DNA of 64,000 nucleotides from Opitutia bacterium (lineage in GTDB: Bacteria > Verrucomicrobiota > Verrucomicrobiia > Opitutales > Opitutaceae): assembly GCA_016187925.1 (NCBI GenBank), contig JACPIS010000029.1:29657-93656 (forward strand), in the 5' to 3' direction. Below, piece by piece: positions 52,190-60,812 of the stretch (position 1 is its first letter; each line of letters opens with the position of its first letter). The translations under genes and the position numbers were made by a program. The notes under the pieces were generated by a model. That model saw only the letters and a program-made list of their open reading frames with translations, was not told where the DNA came from and searched no databases.

Positions 52190-52693
52190 ATGGACACCGC
52201 TGCCGAGCTGAAGAAACTCATCCTGCGCCAACCCCGTTGGTCGCTTGCCGCGGCCGAGAGCCTGACGGGCGGACACCTGCAGGCGCAGATCACGTCGGTG
52301 GCGGGCGCGTCGGAGTATTTCCTCGGCGGGCTCACGACCTACACGCTGGTGCAAAAGGTGAAGCATCTCGGCGTGAGCCGGGCGCACGCCGCGCGCGTCG
52401 ATTGCGTGTCGCAGCGGGTGGCGGTGGAGATGGCGCTCGGGGCGTGCGAGTTTTTCGGCGCGGACCTCGGTGTGGCGACGACCGGCTACGCGCAGCCGAA
52501 CAAGGCGCGCGGCGTGAAGGTGCCGTTCGCGTGGTGGGCGATCTGCCAACGGCAGCGCGGCGGCCAGGCCGCGGTGTGGTCGGGACGCGTGGAGGTGCCG
52601 GACGCGGAGCGCACGGAAGTGCAGGCGCGCGTCGCCGCGACGGTGTTGCGCGAGCTGGTGGCGTATCTGCGCGCGGCGCGGAGCGGAGCCTAG
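52190..52693 (+). CDS. CinA C-terminal-like nicotinamide-nucleotide amidase
   Basis: A 167-residue single-domain protein: ELKKLILRQPRWSLAAAESLTGGHLQAQITSVAGASEYFLGGLTTYT, then VSQRVAVEMALGACEFFGADLGVATTGYAQP. This is the PncC/CinA_C domain, which hydrolyses nicotinamide mononucleotide to nicotinate mononucleotide in NAD recycling. The AES-TGG motif carries the catalytic Ser. It is slightly unusual in the insertion around FAWWAICQRQRGGQAAVWSG. It sits just right of the island border. Confidence 0.92.
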   Translation: MDTAAELKKLILRQPRWSLAAAESLTGGHLQAQITSVAGASEYFLGGLTTYTLVQKVKHLGVSRAHAARVDCVSQRVAVEMALGACEFFGADLGVATTGYAQPNKARGVKVPFAWWAICQRQRGGQAAVWSGRVEVPDAERTEVQARVAATVLRELVAYLRAARSGA

Positions 52694-52881
52694 GAAACGC
52701 AGTTGGACACAGAGTGCACGGAGGCAAACCGGAGGGACACAGAGGGCGGGATGGAAATTCGCGGCAGCTCTGCCGCGGTTGGGGTCTTCCAGCTGGATCG
52801 CGTCCAGTGCGCCAGTCTTGGCGGCCGCGCCGGTCTGCGCCGGGCTCGCGATGACAGGAGGGTTTGGCTGCGAGGCTTTTT

Positions 52882-52905
52882 GTCGGGGCGTAAAGCCCCT
52901 CCCAC
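52882..52905. repeat. Interspersed repeat family B, single arm
   Basis: GTCGGGGCGTAAAGCCCCTC followed by CCAC is almost the reverse complement of the left arm at 5687-5708. Only this arm is present. Confidence 0.7.
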
Positions 52906-52945
52906 TTTCCGGCGGTGGCAGTCGGGCTGGCAGGGTGCAAGGCGC

Positions 52946-52975
52946 AAAAAAACCCGCCGGGTTGCGGCGGGTTTT
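52946..52975 (-). terminator. Rho-independent terminator of the SYLF gene
   Basis: AAAACCCGCCG (52949-52959) pairs with CGGCGGGTTTT (52965-52975) with a 5-base loop. On the minus strand the hairpin is followed by a T-run (positions 52952 down to 52946). Confidence 0.92.
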
Positions 52976-52994
52976 AGGAAAAAACTTTCGCGGC

Positions 52995-53687
52995 TTACTG
53001 GCTCGTGAGCCGGGTCACGTACTCCATGATGAAGTGCGCCTCGGAGGGAGGCTGGACCCAGTCGCTGTAGAGCAGTTCGGGCAGCTTGTTGTTCGTGTTG
53101 TAGAACACGCGGTTGGCGTCCTCGTTCGGGGCCATGTAGCCGGTCTTGAGGGCGGCGCCGAGGTAATAGCCTTCCTTGAGGGAGTAGACGAGGACGTTGG
53201 CGTCGCCCGGGAGGGGCTTGGAAACCTTCTCGGCCTCGGCGGTGCGGACGCCGGCGACGGCCTTGGCCTCGGCGCCGAAGTTGACGCGGCGGTTGAGGAG
53301 GAGGCGGGCGGTGTTGTCGTCCATGAGCACCATGACGGTGTTGATGGCCTTGACGCCGGCCTGCAGGCCGAAGCTGGCTTCGCCGGCGTTGAGGAAGGCC
53401 GGGACGGACCACTTGCCGTTCGGGCGGCGGACGAGCGCGATGGCGTAGCCGTCCTTCACGCCGAAGAAGAGGCCGGCCTGCACCTGGTTGACGATGACGA
53501 TGCCGCGGGCGCGGCGGAGCACATCGGCCGGGATGGCGGTCTTGGTGCTGGACTGGAGGTCCTGCAGGATGGCCTCGCACGTGTCGAGACGCTCGAGGAG
53601 CGTCGAACGCTTCACGTTGGCGGCGTGCGCGGGCAGCGCGGCGACCAGGAGGACGGCACTGAAAATGGCGGTGAGAAACTTCTTCAT
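52995..53687 (-). CDS. Secreted SYLF/Ysc84-domain lipid-binding protein
   Basis: A 230-residue protein with signal peptide FLTAIFSAVLLVAALPAHA. The SYLF fold is recognised from AILQDLQSSTKTAIPADVLRRARGIVIV, AGLFFGVKDGYAIALVRRPNGKWSVPAFLNAGEASFGLQAGVKAINTVMVLMDD and later DANVLVYSLKEGYYLGAALKTG. Family members bind lipids, including phosphoinositides in eukaryotes; in bacteria the role is unclear. It is monocistronic with its own terminator. Confidence 0.92.
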   Translation of the reverse strand: MKKFLTAIFSAVLLVAALPAHAANVKRSTLLERLDTCEAILQDLQSSTKTAIPADVLRRARGIVIVNQVQAGLFFGVKDGYAIALVRRPNGKWSVPAFLNAGEASFGLQAGVKAINTVMVLMDDNTARLLLNRRVNFGAEAKAVAGVRTAEAEKVSKPLPGDANVLVYSLKEGYYLGAALKTGYMAPNEDANRVFYNTNNKLPELLYSDWVQPPSEAHFIMEYVTRLTSQ

Positions 53688-53859
53688 GGCGATGGAGACA
53701 ACGAGGGGGCTCGGAGGAGCCCGTTGAGTGCAGGGTATAAGCAGATTCGTGGCTGGAATGAAAGAGAAGAGTAAAACCCGCCCGCCGGACGGGCGCTGGG
53801 CAAGCCTGGTCGGGGACGGAGTCAGGGGGTGTCTTCAAACCCCACCCATCAACTCAACC

Positions 53860-53946
53860 TGTCATTCTGAACGAAGTGAAGAATCCATCCTTTCGCTCGC
53901 GATCTGGCCTTCGATGCCGTGGAGCCTTCGCTTCGCTCAGGAGACA
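53860..53946. repeat. Interspersed inverted repeat, family A copy 2
   Basis: TGTCATTCTGAACGAAGTGA at the left and TCGCTTCGCTCAGGAGACA at the right are inverted and match copy 1 at 20141-20228 with several changes. It lies in the 280-base spacer before the zincin gene. Confidence 0.82.
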
Positions 53947-53967
53947 AACCGGGTTTGCATACACGCC

Positions 53968-54339
53968 CTAATCCAGGCCGCGGCGGGCGACTTCGTCCTC
54001 GTCCCAACCGAGATAGTGCCCCAGTTCGTGCAGGTAGGTCAGCCGGACCTCGTCGCGGTAGATGGATTCGTCGCCCTCGGCGTAGTCCCAGAGGTTTTCG
54101 AGAAACAGGAGGATCTGCGGCGGCAACCCCGGGGCTTCGCCCAGCTCCGCGCCGTGCTCGTGGCCGACGAACAAGCCGAGGATGTCCGGCTCCCACCCCT
54201 CGGCGACGATGGCGTCGTTGGGATAGGGCTCGTAGCACACCGGCACGCGCAGGGCGGCCTCGCGCACATCGGTGGGCAGCCGCCGCTGGGCCGCGGTGAC
54301 GACCTGTTGCGCGAGGGCGGTGAGCTGGGGGAGATTCAT
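53968..54339 (-). CDS. Small zincin-like metallopeptidase (minimal metalloprotease family)
   Basis: A 123-residue protein: LTALAQQVVTAAQRRLPTDV, then PYPNDAIVAEGWEPDILGLFVG, ILLFLENLWDYAEGDES and TYLHELGHYLGWDEDEVARRGL. HELGHYLGWDE is the zinc motif HExxHxxGxDE. The family (predicted Zn-dependent protease, COG3824-like) is widely conserved and of unknown substrate. It is 22 bases from the ABC permease stop, same strand; its start is the last in this unit. Confidence 0.9.
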   Translation of the reverse strand: MNLPQLTALAQQVVTAAQRRLPTDVREAALRVPVCYEPYPNDAIVAEGWEPDILGLFVGHEHGAELGEAPGLPPQILLFLENLWDYAEGDESIYRDEVRLTYLHELGHYLGWDEDEVARRGLD

Positions 54340-54361
54340 GGCGGCAAGAGACGCGGCACGC

Positions 54362-56134
54362 TCAACGCGGCAGCTCGGTGGACAGATCGAAATTCTCCAG
54401 CTTGAGCCCGAGCCAGTGCACGGCGCCCAACAGCTCGGCGACCAGCACGGTCGTGACCAGCAGGGCCGTGACGACGATGGCGGTGGCCTGGCCGATCAGG
54501 GCATGGGCAATGAAAAACGCCAGCGCCCCCACGCCCGCGGCGGGCAGCACCGCGACCACGAGCACGACGAGGTAGCCCAGCATGAAGATCAGCCGCTGCC
54601 CCATGACCTCGATGCCGCCGCCGGATTGTGCGCCGGCCGGCTGGGCCCACGCCGGGAAATAGAGCACGCCCGCATAAGGGATGCAGAGCATCAACCCGCA
54701 GAGCGGCGGCAGCACCAGCGCGATGCCGACCGCACCCGATCCGCCGAGCACGGCGGCCGTCACGGCATTGTGGGTTGTGTGGCCGAGTGACAGCGCCGCG
54801 ACCAGCAGCAGCCACCACTCGATGAAAACCATGAGGGCCACCGGCGTGAGGATGTCGCCCAGCACGACCTGCCAGCCTGCCAGCGGGTAGGCGTTGACGA
54901 GATCCAGCTGGCCAATGGTCTGCTGCATTTCGCGGCGCAGCAGCATCGGCATGAACAGCGCCAGCCAGACGGAGATCATCAGCGCGAACGCCCCGATGAT
55001 TTTCAGGGCCGGCATCCGCTCCGGGCTCGCCCCGAGCCACAGGATGCCCGCCACCGCGACGGCGCAGGCGATCCCCCAGGTGCGCAGCCGCACCCACGGG
55101 CCGAGGGCGATGAGGTTTTTCCAGAGCCAGGCCACCGGTGCCCAGCCGCGGGCGGCGAGCGCGAAAGGCTCGGCCCGCGGTTTCGTGGGCAGCTCGCGGC
55201 CCGACCGCCAGCGGCCGCTGCGGCGCGCGGCGAGTTGCTCGGCGCGCCTGGCCGCGAACGCGAGCGACGCCTCCTCGAACGACACGTTGGAGCGCACCAC
55301 CCAGAAATAATGCGCGACCAGCAACAGCAGCGCGGGCGCGAACACCGCGACGAAGGCGCCGGCATCGGGCGCGAAATACGGCCGCACCACCAGTGCGAAG
55401 GGCGCGAGCACCCAGCCGATGGGCGGTTGCGTGAGCACGCGGCCCGCGTAGCCCGCCATCGTGGAGAAATCCGCCACGTCGGCGACGGTGGGCGCGGGCA
55501 CCGTCCGGCGCACGACGAGCCAGCACACCGCCCCGAGGGCGAGCAACGCGCCGCCGATGAGCAGCCGCCGGCGGAGGAGATTCAGGCCGAGGTCCAGCAG
55601 CCGCTCGCGCACGAACGACGCGCCGAGCAGGTGGAGGTTGAGCGTCGAGAGGATCACCCACCAGCCGAGCGCGTGGGTCAGCGCGTTGCCGCCCGCGGCG
55701 GCGCCGCGCCGGAACACGAGGGTCAGGAAAAACGCCGAGACGAAAATCCCGGCCTGCGAGCGCAGCAACTGGGCCTGGATCAGCGTCCGGCGCGCCACCG
55801 GAGCGGGAAACAGGAACGCCACCGTCGCCTCGGTGAACTGCAGCGCGGCGCGCCGGTTGGGGATGAGCCAGCCGAGCGCGAGCACGATGAACAGCGCCAG
55901 CGCCGCCAGCGGCACGTAGAGCGCCGCCGTCTCGGACGCGGCGGGCAGCACGGCGGACACCGGGCCGTGGCCGGCGTTGCGCACGATGTTGCGGAAAAAG
56001 AAGAAATAGAAATACGCGCCGCCGACGATGGCGCCGGCCAGGTACTTCGGCTGGCGCAGGCGCTTGACCCGCTGCACGAGCGAATTCCGGACCGTCGTGC
56101 CGTAGAGATAGAGGAGGGCGTTGAGCGCGCTCAC
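54362..56134 (-). CDS. ABC-2-like exporter permease, multi-pass membrane protein
   Basis: A 590-residue protein with about 12 hydrophobic helices, for example FVSAFFLTLVFRRGA, ALLLLVAHYFWVV, LKIIGAFALMISVWLALFMPML and LIFMLGYLVVLVVAVLPAA. GTG at 56134 overlaps the stop of the ATPase gene by 4 bases (GTGA), so it is translated together with it. Long permeases of this sort accompany an ABC-2 ATPase in exporters of lipids, antibiotics or polysaccharides. The substrate is unknown. A longer open frame exists through the ATPase gene, but it is in the wrong frame. Confidence 0.85.
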   Translation of the reverse strand: MSALNALLYLYGTTVRNSLVQRVKRLRQPKYLAGAIVGGAYFYFFFFRNIVRNAGHGPVSAVLPAASETAALYVPLAALALFIVLALGWLIPNRRAALQFTEATVAFLFPAPVARRTLIQAQLLRSQAGIFVSAFFLTLVFRRGAAAGGNALTHALGWWVILSTLNLHLLGASFVRERLLDLGLNLLRRRLLIGGALLALGAVCWLVVRRTVPAPTVADVADFSTMAGYAGRVLTQPPIGWVLAPFALVVRPYFAPDAGAFVAVFAPALLLLVAHYFWVVRSNVSFEEASLAFAARRAEQLAARRSGRWRSGRELPTKPRAEPFALAARGWAPVAWLWKNLIALGPWVRLRTWGIACAVAVAGILWLGASPERMPALKIIGAFALMISVWLALFMPMLLRREMQQTIGQLDLVNAYPLAGWQVVLGDILTPVALMVFIEWWLLLVAALSLGHTTHNAVTAAVLGGSGAVGIALVLPPLCGLMLCIPYAGVLYFPAWAQPAGAQSGGGIEVMGQRLIFMLGYLVVLVVAVLPAAGVGALAFFIAHALIGQATAIVVTALLVTTVLVAELLGAVHWLGLKLENFDLSTELPR

Positions 56135-56883
56135 GGCTGGATGACGGGCGGCGCGGCGGTCGGGGCATCCTCGGTGGCCTTGAAGAACACGTCCTCGAGG
56201 CTGGCGTCGGGATGCGAGGCGTAGCGGCTGCGGATGTCGGCGATGGAGCCGTCGGCGACCTTTTCGCCGGCCTTGAGGATGAGCACGTGCGTGCAGACCT
56301 CCTCCAGCAGGCTGAGCAGGTGCGAGCTGAGGATGACGGCGGCGCCCTCGCGCGCGAGGCGGCGCATCGTCTCCTTCATGCGGCGGATGCCGCCGGGGTC
56401 GAGCCCGGTGAGCGGCTCGTCGAAGAACACCACGGTCGGCGCGTGCAGCAGGCCGCAGGCGATGACGAGTTTCTGTTTCATGCCGCGCGAGAGTTCGGCG
56501 GGCAACAACTGGCGCTTGTCGGCCATTTCCAGCTCCGTGAGGATCGGCGTCGCGCGGTCGCGCCAGTCGGCCACGCCATAAAGCCGGGCGACGAAGTTGA
56601 GGTGTTGCTCGACGGTGAGGTGGTCGAAGAGCCGCGGCTCGTCGGGGAAGAACGCCAGCTGGCGCTTCGCGGCCACGGGATCGGCGGCGAGGTCGGTGCC
56701 CGCGATGCGCACGGTGCCGAGCGTGGGCGGGATGATGCCCGTGGCGCAGCGCAGCGTGGTGGTCTTGCCCGCGCCGTTGGGGCCGACGAGCCCCATGACT
56801 TCGCCCGGCTGGACGGTGAACGACAGGTCGCGCACGGCGGTGAAATCGCCGTAGCGCTTGGTGAGGCCTCGGACTTCGATCAT
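56131..56883 (-). CDS. ABC-2-type transporter ATP-binding protein
   Basis: A 250-residue ATPase: EVRGLTKRYGDFTAVRDLSF, Walker A GLVGPNGAGKTTTLRCATG (about 32-50), the signature ELSRGMKQKLVIACGL, Walker B PTVVFFDEPLTGLDP and the switch ILSSHLLSLLEEVCTHVLIL. It energises the permease downstream, with 4-bp overlap. It looks like the CcmA/NodI/DrrA-type exporters. Confidence 0.94.
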   Translation of the reverse strand: MIEVRGLTKRYGDFTAVRDLSFTVQPGEVMGLVGPNGAGKTTTLRCATGIIPPTLGTVRIAGTDLAADPVAAKRQLAFFPDEPRLFDHLTVEQHLNFVARLYGVADWRDRATPILTELEMADKRQLLPAELSRGMKQKLVIACGLLHAPTVVFFDEPLTGLDPGGIRRMKETMRRLAREGAAVILSSHLLSLLEEVCTHVLILKAGEKVADGSIADIRSRYASHPDASLEDVFFKATEDAPTAAPPVIQP

Positions 56884-57075
56884 GGGGCCGCACAGTGGGG
56901 AAAGTCGTCCGCCGAGTCGAGCCGGGCTTGGATGGCCGGAGATCGGGCGGGCGCAGACGGGCCGCGCGACGCCCGCCGGGCGGAGGCGGTTACGCGACGT
57001 TCAAAATTTTTTTAAGGATTAACCCGAAACCAACCCGCCGGACCGGCGTCACACGGGGCAACTCCCAATCATCCC

Positions 57076-57516
57076 ATGAAATCCCAATCCAAGTTCCTCC
57101 TCCTCCTCCTTGGCGCCGGCCTCTGTGTCGCGCCTGTCCTGCGCGCGCAGGATGCCACCACCGGCTCCGACAACAATCCCACGCGCGAAGAGCGGCGCGA
57201 AAAACGACACGAGCGGATGAAGGAGCGGGGCGAGCACGCGGCCGAGGAACTCGGCCTCTCCGCCGACCAGAAGGCGAAGATGAAGGAGTTTAACCAGCAG
57301 GAGCATTCGGCCGTGGAGGCCGTCCGCGCCGACGCATCACTCTCCAAGGAGCAGAAGAAAGCCAAGGCGCAGGAAATCCACCAGAGTTTCAAGGGCCAGC
57401 GCGACGCCATCCTGACGCCCGAGCAGAAGACGAAGGCCGACCAGATGCGCGCCAAGGCAAAGGGACGGCGCGAAAAGTGGCAGGAGCGCCACCACGAGGG
57501 CGACGACGCCAAATGA
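57076..57516 (+). CDS. Spy/CpxP-like periplasmic protein
   Basis: A 146-residue exported protein. After the signal peptide FLLLLLGAGLCVAPVLRAQ comes a highly charged helical region with two LTxxQ-type motifs: LGLSADQKAKMKEFNQQ and ILTPEQKTKADQMRAK, as in the Spy/CpxP chaperone family, whose members have LTxxQ repeats. It would be a small periplasmic chaperone or envelope stress protein. It is followed by a strong terminator and then a longer relative. Confidence 0.85.
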   Translation: MKSQSKFLLLLLGAGLCVAPVLRAQDATTGSDNNPTREERREKRHERMKERGEHAAEELGLSADQKAKMKEFNQQEHSAVEAVRADASLSKEQKKAKAQEIHQSFKGQRDAILTPEQKTKADQMRAKAKGRREKWQERHHEGDDAK

Positions 57517-57557
57517 TTTCCTAACACCCGAGCAGGGTTGCATAGTGTGTGCAGTAT

Positions 57558-57594
57558 GCGCCGCGGCCCAGGGGTGGGCCGCGGCGCCTTTTTT
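57558..57594 (+). terminator. Rho-independent terminator between the two Spy-like genes
   Basis: GCGCCGCGGCCCA (57558-57570) and TGGGCCGCGGCGC (57575-57587), a perfect 13-bp stem, then a T-run (57589-57594). Confidence 0.95.
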
Positions 57595-57636
57595 GTTTGG
57601 TGGTAACCGCCCGGCATGCGGGCCGTCACCAGTTCC

Positions 57637-58371
57637 ATGAAAGCGAAACTACCCATTCTGCTCAGCCTTGGCGGGCTGACTTTATTCACGGGTCTGCTCG
57701 TCGCCGCCGTCGACGGACCTCCGACTCCCGGCCCGGCAAATCCGCCGCCGCCGCCCGGCGCGATGGCCGGACCGCTTCGCGCGCACCTGACCGAGCAGCT
57801 CGGTCTCACCGCCGACCAGCAGGCCAAGTTCGACGAACTCATGCAGAAGCAGCGCGGGGAGATCGACGCGCTCCGCGCCAACCAGGCGCTTGCCCCCGAT
57901 GACCGCCGCGCGAAGGCCAAGGCCATCGCCGAGAGCTACCGCAGCCAGTTCCACGCGTTCCTCACGCCGGAGCAGCAGAAGAAGGCCGACGAGCTGCGCG
58001 CGCGGATGCACGAGCGCATGGCGCGTCCGGCGCAGCACGCCCAACGCGAGCGCCACCGGGACCTGATGCGGACCGTGGCGATGAGCGAGCGGATCAAGGA
58101 CCGCATCGCGGAAAAGCTGCAGCTCACGACCGAACAACGCGACAAACTCGAGCACCTCGGCCGCGAATTCCGCGCCAAGCAACGCGAGGCGATGAAAGCG
58201 CACTTCGACGAGATGCGCGCCGTGCTGACACCGGAGCAGCAGAAGAAAGTCGACGAGTGGAAGGAAGGCCGCGGCCCCGGACGCGCCGGACATTTCGGAC
58301 CGGGCAAACCGGATGGCATGCCGCCGCCTCCGTCCGGTGACGAAAACGAGAGCGAAGACGACGCCTCTTGA
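57637..58371 (+). CDS. Double Spy/CpxP-like periplasmic protein
   Basis: A 244-residue exported protein: signal LPILLSLGGLTLFTGLLVAAV, a Pro-rich linker, then two Spy-like units. Unit 1: LGLTADQQAKFDELMQKQ and FLTPEQQKKADELRAR. Unit 2: LQLTTEQRDKLEHLGREF and VLTPEQQKKVDEWKEG. That is two pairs of LTxxQ motifs. It therefore looks like an internal duplication of the gene before it. The tail is Gly/Pro-rich and acidic. The Met at 57637 begins the signal; a Met at 57616 is also possible. Confidence 0.85.
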   Translation: MKAKLPILLSLGGLTLFTGLLVAAVDGPPTPGPANPPPPPGAMAGPLRAHLTEQLGLTADQQAKFDELMQKQRGEIDALRANQALAPDDRRAKAKAIAESYRSQFHAFLTPEQQKKADELRARMHERMARPAQHAQRERHRDLMRTVAMSERIKDRIAEKLQLTTEQRDKLEHLGREFRAKQREAMKAHFDEMRAVLTPEQQKKVDEWKEGRGPGRAGHFGPGKPDGMPPPPSGDENESEDDAS

Positions 58372-58377
58372 GTGAGT

Positions 58378-58443
58378 GAGAGGGGCTTTATGCTCCGACT
58401 TTTCCGCTCAGCGATGGAAGTCGCGGCGTAAAGCCGCTCCCAC
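58378..58443. repeat. Interspersed palindromic repeat, family B copy 2
   Basis: GAGAGGGGCTTTATGC at the left and GGCGTAAAGCCGCTCCCAC at the right form the same inverted layout as at 5687-5751. It lies between the double Spy-like gene and the flavoprotein gene. Confidence 0.8.
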
Positions 58444-58519
58444 TTTTTCCGCGCCGCGCCTCCGGGTCGCGGCGCTTTCTTTTTGGACAAACCTCGCGGC
58501 GCTGCGCACGCTGCGCCCG

Positions 58520-59821
58520 ATGAGCGAAAGCAAACGGCAGATTGCGGTGGTCGGGGGCGGAGCGGCGGGGTTTTTCGCCGCCATCGCCTGCGCGGAGGCG
58601 GATCCGTCCAGCGCAGTCACGCTCTACGAAGCCACGGCCCACACGCTGGCGAAGGTGAAGATTTCCGGCGGCGGCCGCTGCAACGTCACGCATGCGTGCT
58701 TCGAGCCGCGCGACCTGGTGCAGCGCTACCCGCGTGGCGGCCGCGAGCTGCGCGGCGCCTTCAGCCGCTGGCAGCCGCGCGACACCGTGGCGTGGTTCGA
58801 AGCGCGTGGCGTGCGGCTGAAAACCGAGGAGGACGGCCGGATGTTTCCCGTCACGGACAATTCGCAGACGATCATCGACTGCCTGCAGGAGGCGGTGTGC
58901 AAAGCCGGCGTGCGCGTGCGCCTGCAATGCGGTGTGAAGTCGGTGGCGCGCGTTGAGCCCAACGCGCTGGCTGGAGCCCAGAACGCGTTGGGGTCAACGC
59001 GTTCCACCTTCAGGCTCGCGCTCACGACCGGCGAGACGGTGGCTTGCGACCGGCTGCTCCTCGCGACGGGCGGCAACAAGTCGAATGCGGGCTTCGAGAT
59101 CGCCCGCGTGCTCGGCCACACGATCGAGCCGCCGGTGCCGTCGCTGTTCACCTTCCAGATCGAGGATGCCCGGCTGAAAGACCTCGCGGGCCTGTCGGTC
59201 GAGGACGCCGGCACGTCGGTGCCGGGCACGGCGTTGAAGGAGCGCGGGCCGCTGCTCATCACGCACTGGGGCCTGAGCGGTCCGGCGATCCTGAAGCTGT
59301 CGGCGTGGGGCGCGCGGGAGCTGCACGACCGCAATTACCAGTTCACCCTGCGCGTCAATTGGGCGCCGCAGCTCAACACCGAGCAGGCGCGGGCGGCGCT
59401 CGAGGCGGCGCGCGCGGCGAATCCGCGCAAGCAGGTGACGACGTGGTGCCCGGTCGGCCTGCCGCTGCGCCTGTGGGAGCGGCTGGTGGGCGCGGCGGCG
59501 ACGAGTGCGGGAGCCTCGGCGGGGCTCGCGCCGGAGACGACGTGGGCGGGCGCCGGCAACGCGGCGTTGCGCGCGCTGGCGGCGCAGGTGGGCGAGGGCG
59601 AGTTCGCCGTGCGCGGGAAGAGCCTGTTCAAGGACGAGTTCGTGACGTGCGGCGGCGTGCGGCTGGCCGAGGTGGATTTCAAGACGATGGAGAGCCGGCT
59701 GGCGCCCGGGCTGCACTTTGCGGGCGAGGTGCTCGACATCGACGGCGTGACGGGCGGCTTCAACTTCCAGGCGGCGTGGACGACCGGCTGGCTGGCGGGG
59801 CAGGCGATGGCGCAGGGTTGA
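58520..59821 (+). CDS. HI0933-family NAD(P)/FAD-dependent oxidoreductase
   Basis: A 433-residue flavoprotein. The FAD-binding start IAVVGGGAAGFFAAIACAEA is followed by the family motif KISGGGRCNVTHAC, the segment FPVTDNSQTIIDCL, LLLATGGNKSNAGFEIA, LLITHWGLSGPAILKLSAWG and the closing LDIDGVTGGFNFQAAWTTGW. The molecular role of this family is not fixed; relatives include BaiN-type enzymes. Its coding sequence contains, from 58942 to 59008, a copy of an interspersed repeat (VARVEPNALAGAQNALGSTR), which looks like an in-frame insertion of about 22 residues in a surface position. Confidence 0.9.
   Translation: MSESKRQIAVVGGGAAGFFAAIACAEADPSSAVTLYEATAHTLAKVKISGGGRCNVTHACFEPRDLVQRYPRGGRELRGAFSRWQPRDTVAWFEARGVRLKTEEDGRMFPVTDNSQTIIDCLQEAVCKAGVRVRLQCGVKSVARVEPNALAGAQNALGSTRSTFRLALTTGETVACDRLLLATGGNKSNAGFEIARVLGHTIEPPVPSLFTFQIEDARLKDLAGLSVEDAGTSVPGTALKERGPLLITHWGLSGPAILKLSAWGARELHDRNYQFTLRVNWAPQLNTEQARAALEAARAANPRKQVTTWCPVGLPLRLWERLVGAAATSAGASAGLAPETTWAGAGNAALRALAAQVGEGEFAVRGKSLFKDEFVTCGGVRLAEVDFKTMESRLAPGLHFAGEVLDIDGVTGGFNFQAAWTTGWLAGQAMAQG
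58942..59008. repeat. Interspersed inverted repeat, family C, inside a coding sequence
   Basis: GCGCGTTGAGCCCAACGCGC on the left and AACGCGTTGGGGTCAACGCG on the right form an inverted pair. The right part matches the intergenic copy at 60735-60756 over GCGTTGGGGTCAACGCG. It adds residues to the HI0933-family protein without breaking its frame. Confidence 0.82.
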
Positions 59822-59888
59822 AACGGGCGGGGATTTTCCACCGCGGCGCGCGTTGACGCCCGGCGCGGAAGCCGCCTGACTGCCGCGC

Positions 59889-60629
59889 ATGATTGACTGG
59901 ATCTCCGACCCGCAGGCTTGGATCAGCCTGCTGACGCTGACCGGGCTCGAAATCGTGCTCGGCATCGACAACATCATCTTCATCTCGATTCTCGCCGGCA
60001 AACTGCCGCAGGCCGAGCAGGCCAAGGCGCGCCAGACGGGTCTCGGGCTGGCGCTCATCACGCGCATCGCGCTCCTCGCAAGCATTGCGTGGATGGCCCG
60101 GCTGACCACGCCGCTTTTCACGCTGGTCGGCCACGGCGTCTCGGGCCGCGACCTCATCCTGATCATCGGCGGCCTGTTCCTGCTCGTGAAGAGCACGACC
60201 GAGATCCACGAGAAGCTCGAGGGTCACGATGGCGGGGCCGGTCCCGCGGGCGCCGCGGCGACTTTCGGCCGGGTCATCGTGCAAATCATGCTGCTCGACA
60301 TCGTGTTCTCCCTCGACTCGGTGATCACGGCGGTCGGCATGGCGCAGCATCTCGTGATCATGATCACGGCGGTCATCCTCGCGATGGGCGTGATGATGCT
60401 GGCGGCGGGCTCGATCAGCGAGTTCGTCAACCGGCACCCGACGCTGAAGATCCTCGCGCTGTCGTTCCTGCTGCTGATCGGCGTCACGCTGGTGGCCGAG
60501 GGCACGGGCGTGCACGTGCCGAAGGGTTACGTGTACTTCGCCATGGCGTTCTCGTTCGGCGTGGAGATGCTCAACCTGCGCATGCGGAAGAAGGCCGAGC
60601 CGGTGGCGCTGCACCAGCCTTACCGCTGA
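59889..60629 (+). CDS. TerC-family integral membrane protein
   Basis: A 246-residue protein with about seven helices and the TerC signatures LTGLEIVLGIDNIIFISIL and MLLDIVFSLDSVITAVGMA, each with conserved Asp residues thought to bind metal. Family members take part in manganese export and in metal loading of secreted proteins, and in tellurite resistance. It is 67 bases after the flavoprotein on the same strand. Confidence 0.94.
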   Translation: MIDWISDPQAWISLLTLTGLEIVLGIDNIIFISILAGKLPQAEQAKARQTGLGLALITRIALLASIAWMARLTTPLFTLVGHGVSGRDLILIIGGLFLLVKSTTEIHEKLEGHDGGAGPAGAAATFGRVIVQIMLLDIVFSLDSVITAVGMAQHLVIMITAVILAMGVMMLAAGSISEFVNRHPTLKILALSFLLLIGVTLVAEGTGVHVPKGYVYFAMAFSFGVEMLNLRMRKKAEPVALHQPYR

Positions 60630-60686
60630 CGCGGCGGACCGAGGCGGGAGAGCACGTTTCCCCACCGGGGAAAGCGCCTCGGGCCA

Positions 60687-60761
60687 GGTGAAGCGCGTTG
60701 ACCTCAACGCGCTATTCGCGGGCGAGAATCCAACAGCGCGTTGGGGTCAACGCGCTCCACC
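60687..60761. repeat. Interspersed inverted repeat, family C, intergenic copy
   Basis: GCGCGTTGACCTCAACGCGC (left) and GCGCGTTGGGGTCAACGCGC (right) are each palindromic and together form a larger inverted repeat around a 21-base core. It lies in the 214-base spacer between TerC and HPF. Confidence 0.85.
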
Positions 60762-60812
60762 CTTCGCTTGCCTGACCCCAGTTGAATCGCGACGGGCCGG
60801 GTAAAAGCAAGA

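Larger units (their letters stand above)
52694..52994. other. 301-base spacer with repeat arm, short dyads and terminator
   Basis: No gene. It contains two GGACACAGAG-type phrases near 52705-52747, a small dyad GCGGCAG/CTGCCGC near 52771-52786, one arm of repeat family B (52882-52905), and the terminator of the SYLF gene. Confidence 0.65.

Noticed and set aside
51839..52693. A single 284-codon gene joining the ABC fragment to the CinA-like protein
   Set aside because: The middle part is low-complexity and matches neither side; the CinA domain has its own ATG at 52190 and is complete from there.
54362..56893. One 843-codon frame covering both ABC genes
   Set aside because: Its first 250 codons are in the wrong frame relative to the ATPase gene, which has clear Walker motifs. 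The real permease starts at the GTG at 56134.
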